64,000 nucleotides of DNA from positions 372,001-436,000 of the forward strand of contig NZ_JOAI01000001.1 of the NCBI RefSeq assembly GCF_000717715.1, given 5' to 3'. A program made the translations under genes and the position numbers. Under the pieces are notes generated by a model, which was not told the DNA's origin, ran no database searches, and worked only from the letters and a program-made list of their open reading frames with translations. This document shows, in pieces, positions 58,035 to 64,000 of the stretch. Source of the DNA: Streptomyces sp. NRRL B-24484. Its GTDB lineage: Bacteria; Actinomycetota; Actinomycetes; Streptomycetales; Streptomycetaceae. The stretch's first letter is position 1; each line of letters opens with the position of its first letter.

Positions 58035-59423
58035 GTGGAGTTGGCCCCGACCGGGCGCACCGGCAGCACCAGCAGCACCGAGCGCCTCGCCCTGACCGGC
58101 TCGCCGCCGCCCGCGCCGGCCGGCGGTGCGCTGTGGGCGCTCGGGGCGTCCTGGGTGGTCACCCGGGTGCTGATCGTGCTGATGGCCGTCGGTGTGCTGA
58201 GGATCTCGGGCACCGACGTGAGCTCAGACGTCTCGGTGATCTACCACGGCTGGTACGAGGTGCTGCGGACGGGCACCTTCCCGCTGGACGACGTGACCTG
58301 GCAGTACCCGCCCGGGGCGGCGCTGGTGATCCTGCTGCCGGGCGTGCTGCCCTGGTCGTACCTGGTGTCCTTCTTCGTGCTGTGCGGCGTGTTCGACGCG
58401 CTCACGGTGGGCGCGCTGATGCGGGTCGGCACCCGGCGGGGCCGCAGCTTCACCGGCGCCTGGATGTGGGTGGCGGGCGTGCCGCTGCTCGGTCCGACGG
58501 TCTACTGCCGGTACGACATCATCGTCACCGCGCTCGCGGTGGGCGGTCTGCTGCTGGTGCTGCGCCGGCCGGCCCTGGGCGGGTTCCTGCTGGGGCTGGG
58601 CGGGCTGGTGAAGGTGTGGCCGGTGCTGGCGCTGGCCGGCACCCCGCGCGGGCGCCGCACCCGCCGGGCGTGGACGGCGGCGGCCGCGACCGCCGCGTCC
58701 CTGGGCTTCCTGCTGACCGCGGGCATGAACGGCGCCTTCGAGTTCCTGAAGTTCCAGAAGGAGCGGGGGATCGAGGTGGAGTCGCTGGGCGCGCTGCCGC
58801 TGCACTTCGCCAAGCTCTTCGGCGCCTGGGACGGCCAGGTGACCATGAACTACGGCTCGCTGGAGATGCTCGGCCCGTGGGTGCCGGTGGTCTCCCGGGT
58901 GTGCGTCGCCGGCACCCTGCTGGGCTTCGGCTGGCTGCTGCTGTGGCGGCTGCGGGCGGTGCGCTGGCAGCCGTCGACGCCGTACGACGCGGCGCTGGCC
59001 GCTCTGCTGGTGTTCACCGTGACCAGCCGGGTGATCAGCCCGCAGTACCTGGTGTGGCTGGTCGGCCTGGCCGCGGTCTGCCTGACGGTGCGCGGCACCC
59101 GGCAGAAGCCGGTGGCGGTGCTGATCCTCGCGGCGACGGTGCTGACCACCGTGGAGTTCCCGATCCTGTTCGGCGCGGTGCAGCACAGCGAGCCGTGGGG
59201 CGTGGCCGTGCTCACCGCCCGGAACCTGCTGCTGCTGGCCGCCACCGTGCTGTCCTGCCGGCGGCTGTGGCGCTCCACCCGCGGGCCGGACGCGCAGGCC
59301 ACCCTGGTGCTGCCGCCGGAGCCGCCGGTGCAGGGCTACCCGGTGCGCCCCGGCATCGCGTACGAGCAGGCACTGCTGGACGACCTGGACCGCCCGGTGG
59401 GCCGCCCCGCGACCACGTCCTGA
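58035..59423 (+). CDS. GT87 / DUF2029 family membrane glycosyltransferase
   Basis: 462 residues with about ten hydrophobic helices and a YHGWYEVLRTGTFPLDDVTWQ loop after the first helix, where the catalytic Asp of the polyprenyl-phosphate-mannose-type (GT-C) family is expected. LGGLVKVWPVLAL and SRVISPQYLVWLVGL are family segments. It probably moves mannose from polyprenyl phosphate to a lipid. GTG at 58035 with GAGGGAG. Confidence 0.82.
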   Translation: MELAPTGRTGSTSSTERLALTGSPPPAPAGGALWALGASWVVTRVLIVLMAVGVLRISGTDVSSDVSVIYHGWYEVLRTGTFPLDDVTWQYPPGAALVILLPGVLPWSYLVSFFVLCGVFDALTVGALMRVGTRRGRSFTGAWMWVAGVPLLGPTVYCRYDIIVTALAVGGLLLVLRRPALGGFLLGLGGLVKVWPVLALAGTPRGRRTRRAWTAAAATAASLGFLLTAGMNGAFEFLKFQKERGIEVESLGALPLHFAKLFGAWDGQVTMNYGSLEMLGPWVPVVSRVCVAGTLLGFGWLLLWRLRAVRWQPSTPYDAALAALLVFTVTSRVISPQYLVWLVGLAAVCLTVRGTRQKPVAVLILAATVLTTVEFPILFGAVQHSEPWGVAVLTARNLLLLAATVLSCRRLWRSTRGPDAQATLVLPPEPPVQGYPVRPGIAYEQALLDDLDRPVGRPATTS

Positions 59424-59463
59424 CCGCACCCCCGCCCGCACCTCCCGCCCGTGCGCCGCTTCG

Positions 59464-59489
59464 CTGCAAGTTTCTGAAAGGCCTTGCAG
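59464..59489. promoter_or_regulatory. MalR-like operator upstream of the PfkB kinase gene
   Basis: CTGCAAG (59464-59470) and CTTGCAG (59483-59489) are exact complements, with TTTC-T-GAAA between them. This resembles the CTTGCAG-type repeats of LacI-family maltose regulators in streptomycete mal and amylase promoters; the match is from memory. It sits 63 bases before the start. Confidence 0.55.
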
Positions 59490-59551
59490 TGGTGCCCGCG
59501 CGGCTGGCAGCATCGTCCGCTGTCAGCCGATGCCGCCTGTGGAGGTTCCGC

Positions 59552-60475
59552 GTGCCCGACAACCCCGACCTCGACGTCCTGGTGGTGGGCGGTGCGGGCG
59601 TGGACACCATCGTCCGGGTCGACCGGCTGGAGATCCCCGCGTCCGACTCGCTCGGCGTGCCCCCGGTGCACGACTACGCGGGCCACACCGGCAGCGGTGT
59701 CGCCCTCGGCTGCCACCGGCTGGGCCTGCGCACCTCCTTCCTCGACTTCCTAGGCGACGACCCGCAGGGCGAGCTGGTCCGGGACGCCTTCCGCCGCGCG
59801 GGCCTGGACTTCCACCACCTGGTCTCCCCCGCGGGCACCCCGCGCGGGGTGAACCTGGTCGACGCCGACGGGCTGCGGTTCTCCTTCTACGACGGCCGGC
59901 ACCCGGCCGACCTGCGCCTGCCCGCCGCCTTCTACCTGCCGTTCCTGGAGCGGACCCGGCACGTCCACCTGTCGATCACCAACGTCAACCGGGACATGCA
60001 CCCGGACATCGAGCGGCTCGGCGCCACCAGCTCCACCGACCTGCACGCCTGGGACGGCGAGAACGAGCACCACCGGCACTACGCGCTCCGCTCCGACCTG
60101 GTCTTCCTGTCGGCCGCGGGCTGCCCCGGCCGGCACGAGGAGGTGATGCGCTCGGTGCTGGACGGCGGCCGGGCGCGCCTGGTGGTCGCGACCGCGGGCG
60201 CGGCCGGCAGCTACCTGCTGGAGCGCGGCAGCGACACCGTCCGGCACGTGCCGGCGGTCGACCCCGGCGGGCCGGTGGTGGACAGCAACGGCGCCGGCGA
60301 CGCCTTCGTCAGCGGCTTCCTCGCCGGCTGGCTGGCGGGCCGGCCGGCGGAGGCGTGCATGCTGGCGGGCTCGGTGGCCGGCGCCCACGCCTGCACCGCG
60401 GCGGGCACCCACAGCGCCCTGATCGACGGCGCGGGCCTCGCAGCCGGTCTCGCGGCCGCTCAGCGGCGCAGCTGA
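59552..60475 (+). CDS. PfkB family carbohydrate kinase
   Basis: 307 residues. The N-terminal PfkB signature region VVGGAGVDTIVRVDRLE, the HTGSGVALGCHRLGL sugar pocket and the anion-hole/catalytic base motif DSNGAGDAFVSGFLAGW (catalytic Asp at about 249) are complete. The sugar cannot be told; ribokinase-like substrates are usual. GTG at 59552 after GGAGG. Its 3' end overlaps the convergent peptidase gene by 16 bases. Confidence 0.87.
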   Translation: MPDNPDLDVLVVGGAGVDTIVRVDRLEIPASDSLGVPPVHDYAGHTGSGVALGCHRLGLRTSFLDFLGDDPQGELVRDAFRRAGLDFHHLVSPAGTPRGVNLVDADGLRFSFYDGRHPADLRLPAAFYLPFLERTRHVHLSITNVNRDMHPDIERLGATSSTDLHAWDGENEHHRHYALRSDLVFLSAAGCPGRHEEVMRSVLDGGRARLVVATAGAAGSYLLERGSDTVRHVPAVDPGGPVVDSNGAGDAFVSGFLAGWLAGRPAEACMLAGSVAGAHACTAAGTHSALIDGAGLAAGLAAAQRRS

Positions 60476-61800
60476 CGCACCAGGTCGGCCGTCCAGGCCT
60501 TGGTGAAGGCGGGCAGGTCCAGGCCGAGCTCGGCCTTGAGGACGCCGTCCAGCCGGGCGGGGTCGCCCATCGCACCGACCGCCCGGTAGAACGCGACGAG
60601 CCGCCGCGGGCCGAAGGCGTGCGCGATCATCTCGCAGGCGAGCCAGGCCTGCTCGTAGGCCTGGGCGATGCCGGCCGAGCCCGCGGCGAAGTCGGTGTCG
60701 GCCGGCAGCGCGGTGGGCACCCGGCCCGCGGCGACGTCGCGGGCGAGCTCGGGCGCGATCTGCCGGGCGGTGCGCCCGGCCCCGCGGTAGCCGGTGTAGT
60801 CGGCGACGCCCTCGGAGAGCCAGAGCGGTGTCCAGCTGCGGGTCGCGGCGCGGGTGGCCACGTGGGTGGCCTCGTGGGTGATCACGACCTGCCGGCCGAG
60901 GTCGCTGAGGCCGCGGAAGGCCTCCGGGTTGACCATGATCCGGTCGGCGGGGGTGGCGGCGGGCTCGCCGCCGGCGGCGACGGTCACCGCGGCGATCCCC
61001 TGGTAGGAGCCGGCGGCGACGTCGAGCATCCGGGCGAACTGCGGCTCGGTGGCCGGGGTGAGGACGAGCAGCCGGCCGGGCCAGTCCTGGCCCCACAGCT
61101 CGGTCACGGCGGGCACCGCCCGGTCGGCGACGGCGGCGAGCCGGTCGAGCTCCTCGGCGCCGTCGAGGCCGAGCACCAGGCAGTGCCTGCCCTCCGCCGC
61201 CCGCACCTCGCCCAGGTCCCAGAGGGCGGCGCTGCCGTCCGGCTCGTCCGCGGAGAGCAGCCAGCCGGCCGGGCCCGGGTCGAAGGTGAGGCGCCGGGAG
61301 AGCACCGCGGGGTGCTCGTCGGCGCCGCGCAGCCGGTGGGCGAGGCCGGCGGTGACGGTGATCCGTCCGTCCGGTCCGGGCTCGGTGATCCCGCTGATCC
61401 GGTACTCGACGGCGGAGAAGGGCACGGCGGCGACCCGGGCGGCGGCCTGTTCCTGCGCGGGCCGGGCCGCGGGGGCGACCCCGGCGAGCAGGGCCGTCCG
61501 GTCGGCGCGCAGCAGGGCGCGGGCGCGGCCGGCGAGCACGTCCTCGATGCGGGCCCGGACGCCGGCGCTCGGCGCGCCCTGCGGGAGCAGGTCGTCCCGG
61601 GAGCCGGTGGCCCGCAGGACGCGGGGGGCGGAGAGCTGGGCGAGGCCGCCGACGGCGAGCAGCAGGGCGGCGCGCCGGGAGAGGCGGCCGCCGGCGGCGG
61701 GCGGAACGGAGCGGCCCGCCCCGGCGGGCCGGGGCAGGTCGGTGACCAGGGGTTCGGCCTCCCCGCCGGACGGGCCGGGCTGCCGGTGGTAGGTGCTCAG
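60460..61800 (-). CDS. Tat-type secreted HExxH protein (gluzincin-like) with probable CTG start
   Basis: 446 residues in this reading. The N-terminus has a twin-arginine-like signal (LSRRAALLLAVGGLAQLSAP). A zinc site is seen at H309-E-A-T-H313 with E330 in WLSEGVADY, 17 residues further, which fits a gluzincin metallopeptidase. No ATG, GTG or TTG lies in frame before the signal. CTG at 61800 overlaps the preceding stop as CTGA; a second CTG at 61749 has GGGGAGG upstream. Confidence 0.7.
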   Translation of the reverse strand: MSTYHRQPGPSGGEAEPLVTDLPRPAGAGRSVPPAAGGRLSRRAALLLAVGGLAQLSAPRVLRATGSRDDLLPQGAPSAGVRARIEDVLAGRARALLRADRTALLAGVAPAARPAQEQAAARVAAVPFSAVEYRISGITEPGPDGRITVTAGLAHRLRGADEHPAVLSRRLTFDPGPAGWLLSADEPDGSAALWDLGEVRAAEGRHCLVLGLDGAEELDRLAAVADRAVPAVTELWGQDWPGRLLVLTPATEPQFARMLDVAAGSYQGIAAVTVAAGGEPAATPADRIMVNPEAFRGLSDLGRQVVITHEATHVATRAATRSWTPLWLSEGVADYTGYRGAGRTARQIAPELARDVAAGRVPTALPADTDFAAGSAGIAQAYEQAWLACEMIAHAFGPRRLVAFYRAVGAMGDPARLDGVLKAELGLDLPAFTKAWTADLVRQLRR

Positions 61801-62855
61801 ACCCGCACCACCCCGCTGACGGGCATGGCACTCACGCTCTCGTAGCGGACCCGGGCTCCGGGGTACGGGGCGTGCACGACCACACCGCCGCCGGCGTACA
61901 TGCCGACGTGGTGCATGTCGCTGTAGAAGATCACCAGGTCTCCCGGTCGTGCCTCGGACAGGCTGACTCGCCTCCCCGCGTGTGCCTGCGCCTGCGAGGT
62001 GCGCGGCAGGGTGACTCCGGCCTGCCGCCAGCTCCAGTACATCAGACCGGAGCAGTCGAACGTGGCAGGGCCGGTCGATCCGTAGACGTAGGGCGATCCG
62101 ATCCGGCTGATCGCGGCGGCCAGCGCGGCGGCCGCCCGGTCGGAGGAGGGCGGCTGGTCGCCGAGGTCGATCCGGCCGGTGCCGCGGGCGGCGCGGCGGG
62201 CGGCGTCGTCGGCGTCGTCGACGGCCAGCCGGGCGCGTTCGGCGGCGGTGAGGCCGCCGAGCAGGCGCTGGGCGTCGCCGAGCCGGCGGCGGACCTCGTC
62301 CTTGTGCTCGGCGAACGAGCGGCGGGCGTCCTCCAGCTCGGCGAGCTTGGCGGTGGCCTCGGCGCGGCGCTGGTCGAGGCGGCGCTGCCGGTCGAGCACC
62401 CGGTGCAGGGTGTCGCTCTGCCGGGCGTTGGCCTGGTCGAGGGCGCGGGCGCGGGTCAGGTAGCCGGCCGGGTCGGACTCCAGCATCAGGCGGACGGTCG
62501 GGTCGAGCCCGCCGTCGCGGTACTGCGCGGCGGCGGCGGTGGCGAGGTCGCCGTACAGGCCGTTCAGCTCTTCCTGGCCGGTGGCGACCTGGTCCTGCAG
62601 CTGGCCGGCCTCGGTCTGCAGTCGCTTCTGGTCCTCCCCCGCGGCGCTGGCCCGTTCGCTGGCCTGCTCGGCCTCCTCGTAGAGGCGGTCGACCTGCGCC
62701 CGGACGTCGGCCGTCCGCCGGGAGGGATCGGCCGGGGCGCCGTGGGCGGCGGTGCCGGCGGTGGCGCCGACGGCCGTGGCCGCGGCGGTGGTGAGCACCA
62801 GGGCACGGGCCAGGGTGTGGCCGCCCGGCAGTTGGGAACGTCGGTGCGCGGACAT
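61797..62855 (-). CDS. NlpC/P60 cell wall endopeptidase (RipA-like)
   Basis: 352 residues: signal peptide (about 1-40), a long coiled-coil region (about 45-210) and an NlpC/P60 domain with C268 (FDCSG), H316 (MHHVGMY) and the third polar residue in HAPYPG. It cuts peptide stems of peptidoglycan; the coiled coil is typically inhibitory. It resembles its upstream neighbour, so the pair arose by duplication. The peptidase gene follows with CTGA overlap. Confidence 0.92.
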   Translation of the reverse strand: MSAHRRSQLPGGHTLARALVLTTAAATAVGATAGTAAHGAPADPSRRTADVRAQVDRLYEEAEQASERASAAGEDQKRLQTEAGQLQDQVATGQEELNGLYGDLATAAAAQYRDGGLDPTVRLMLESDPAGYLTRARALDQANARQSDTLHRVLDRQRRLDQRRAEATAKLAELEDARRSFAEHKDEVRRRLGDAQRLLGGLTAAERARLAVDDADDAARRAARGTGRIDLGDQPPSSDRAAAALAAAISRIGSPYVYGSTGPATFDCSGLMYWSWRQAGVTLPRTSQAQAHAGRRVSLSEARPGDLVIFYSDMHHVGMYAGGGVVVHAPYPGARVRYESVSAMPVSGVVRV

Positions 62856-62936
62856 GCGGCGGCGGCTCCGTTCCTGCGGACGGACGGCCGCCGCCGCCCC
62901 GGTCGGGCGGCCGTCCTCGCGGACATCCGGGGGCAG

Positions 62937-62966
62937 ACGTTAGCGAGTCCGGCCGATGTAGTCCAA
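62937..62966 (-). promoter_or_regulatory. Candidate promoter of the 62855 NlpC/P60 gene
   Basis: On the minus strand TTGGAC (62966-62961) and TAACGT (62942-62937) are 18 bases apart, giving a start near 62930 and a leader of about 75 bases. No riboswitch fold is recognised in it. Confidence 0.45.
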
Positions 62967-63037
62967 ACCCAGCTATCACCGAATATTTGACCTTCAATCG
63001 GACATTCTGCCGAACGGGCCGTTCGGTGCGGCAACGG

Positions 63038-63074
63038 CCGCGGGCCCGGCCCCACAGGGGAGCCGGGCCCGCGG
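63038..63074 (-). terminator. Terminator of the rightmost NlpC/P60 gene
   Basis: CCGCGGGCCCGG (63038-63049) and CCGGGCCCGCGG (63063-63074) are perfect complements; the loop can extend pairing with CCCC/GGGG. It begins 20 bases after the stop codon at 63094 on the minus strand. Confidence 0.75.
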
Positions 63075-63093
63075 GGAGCCGCCGTACGGGCCG

Positions 63094-64000
63094 TCAGACC
63101 CGGACGATCGCCGAGATCGGCATGGCCGTGGCCGAGACGTAGCGGACGACCGCGCCGGTGTGCGGCGCGTGGATCACCTGGCCGCCGCCCACGTACATGC
63201 CGACGTGGTGCTGGTCGCCGTAGTAGATCACCAGGTCGCCGGGCTTGGCGTTGGCGATGTTGGTGCCGATGTTGGTGCCCGCGCCGGCCTGCGACTGCGA
63301 GGTGCGCGGGATCGAGACGCCGGCCTTGCCGTACGCCCACTGCATCAGGCCGGAGCAGTCGAAGGTGCTCGGGCCGGTCGCGCCGTAGACGTAGGGGGCG
63401 CCGAGCGCGGACTTGACGGCCGCGATCGCCTTGGCGGTGTAGGAGCCCGACGGCACGTCGACACTGCCGAGGTCGGGTCGGGCGGTGTCCCGCGAGGCCC
63501 GGTCCGCGGAGGCCTTGGCGGTGGAGGCCGCCTTCGCCTCGGCCGCGGCCAGGTCGTCCTTCTCCTTCTGGGTGAGGGTGTTCAGCAGGGCGCTGGCCTT
63601 GGCCAGCTTGTCCTGGAACTCCTCCTTCTTGGCCTTCAGCGCCTTGGTGCTGGTGTCCAGCTCGGCCAGCTTGTGCTCGGCCTCGACCTTCTGACCGTCC
63701 AGCTTGGACTGCTCGGCCTTGAAGGACTTCAGGGTGTCGGCCTGGGTGGCGCTCATCCGGCTGACCGCGCCGGCCTGGCCGAGGAAGTCGCCGGGGTTGC
63801 TGGAGAGCATCAGCTGGACGGTCGGCGAGATGCCGCCGTCGCGGTACTGCTGGGCGGCGACCTCGGCGAGGCGGCCCTGGACGCCGCTGACCTGCGCCTG
63901 CTGACGGGCGACCTGGTCCTGCAGCTGGGTGACCTGCTTCTGCAGGTCCTGCTGCTTCTGCTCGGCCGCGAGGTACGCCTCGTTGGAGGCCTCGGCCTGC
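63094..64000 (-). CDS. NlpC/P60 cell wall endopeptidase (5' end cut by window edge)
   Basis: About 300 residues of the C-terminal part. A coiled-coil region rich in K, A, Q and E precedes an NlpC/P60 domain with FDCSG, QHHVGMYVGG and HAPHTG. The domain is highly similar to that of the gene at 61797, with the same VVRYVSATAMPISAIVRV-like ending. The start, signal peptide and promoter lie beyond the right edge. Spacing of 238 bases and a terminator separate the pair. Confidence 0.92.
   Translation of the reverse strand, partial: QAEASNEAYLAAEQKQQDLQKQVTQLQDQVARQQAQVSGVQGRLAEVAAQQYRDGGISPTVQLMLSSNPGDFLGQAGAVSRMSATQADTLKSFKAEQSKLDGQKVEAEHKLAELDTSTKALKAKKEEFQDKLAKASALLNTLTQKEKDDLAAAEAKAASTAKASADRASRDTARPDLGSVDVPSGSYTAKAIAAVKSALGAPYVYGATGPSTFDCSGLMQWAYGKAGVSIPRTSQSQAGAGTNIGTNIANAKPGDLVIYYGDQHHVGMYVGGGQVIHAPHTGAVVRYVSATAMPISAIVRV

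Noticed and set aside
60460..61800. Frameshift in the peptidase gene
   Set aside because: The coding frame is uninterrupted through the signal sequence; the missing start is explained by a CTG start overlapping the upstream stop.
62856..63037. Possible c-di-AMP (ydaO) riboswitch before the NlpC/P60 gene
   Set aside because: Such elements occur before wall hydrolase genes in streptomycetes, but I could not find the conserved blocks; the leader is too short at the predicted start.

Overview
The window is a very G+C-rich actinobacterial chromosome segment, almost certainly from a Streptomyces or Kitasatospora species (Streptomycetaceae). Three things support this: GTG and TTG starts are frequent, the division cluster lacks ftsA, mraZ, murC and ddl, and the gene order matches from memory the region around the S. 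coelicolor division cluster (SCO2077 to about SCO2137; I could not check this). I see no mobile element, rRNA, tRNA or CRISPR array. It looks like conserved core chromosome.

Region 1 (1-18161, minus strand) is the division and cell wall (dcw) cluster. In transcription order it reads rsmH, ftsL, ftsI, murE, murF, mraY, murD, ftsW, murG, ftsQ, ftsZ, pgeF, yggS-type gene, sepF, yggT and divIVA, which runs off the left edge. Many junctions are ATGA or TGATG overlaps. A promoter and a long, possibly structured leader precede rsmH. ftsZ has its own 365-base upstream region with a perfect palindrome and three GACAC motifs.

Region 2 (18698-31117) holds a beta-carbonic anhydrase, a MoxR / DUF58 / transglutaminase operon, a DUF3040 membrane protein, a methyltransferase, a HEPN-like protein, a DUF4126 membrane protein, a CrtI-like oxidoreductase, a membrane protein with a glutamine-rich prion-like tail, and metF.

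Region 3 (31303-39109) holds a polyprenyl synthetase and the thiamine genes. thiE follows a small DNA-binding protein. thiO-thiS-thiG lies behind a TPP riboswitch and opposite a ferredoxin-reductase-like flavoprotein. A PASTA Ser/Thr kinase with a probably leaderless mRNA ends the region.

Region 4 (39137-46455) contains a molybdopterin oxidoreductase-like protein and bacterioferritin with its ferredoxin (an iron-box-like site lies before bfd). Next come class II DAHP synthase and, divergently, a fused anthranilate synthase behind a complete Trp-codon attenuator. The MacRS-type two-component system follows. Iron storage and release and the first and branch-point steps of tryptophan synthesis are therefore adjacent.

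Region 5 (46506-64000) carries a PlsC-type acyltransferase with a charged helical tail, an esterase, two small envelope proteins, an EEP-family phosphatase, ROK glucokinase with tandem operator-like palindromes, and a DUF5304 / ArsA-like / SRPBCC group. It continues with an acyl-CoA ligase, two glycosyltransferases, a PfkB sugar kinase behind a MalR-like operator, a Tat-type HExxH protein with no ordinary start codon, and two NlpC/P60 wall hydrolases, the second cut by the right edge.

No wholly new multi-gene system is evident. The most interesting signals are regulatory: the trp attenuator, the palindromes before the DUF4126, bfr and glk genes, the ftsZ upstream region and the rsmH leader. 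A few proteins are also odd: an ArsA-like protein without a P-loop, the Q-rich tail, and the CTG-start peptidase.
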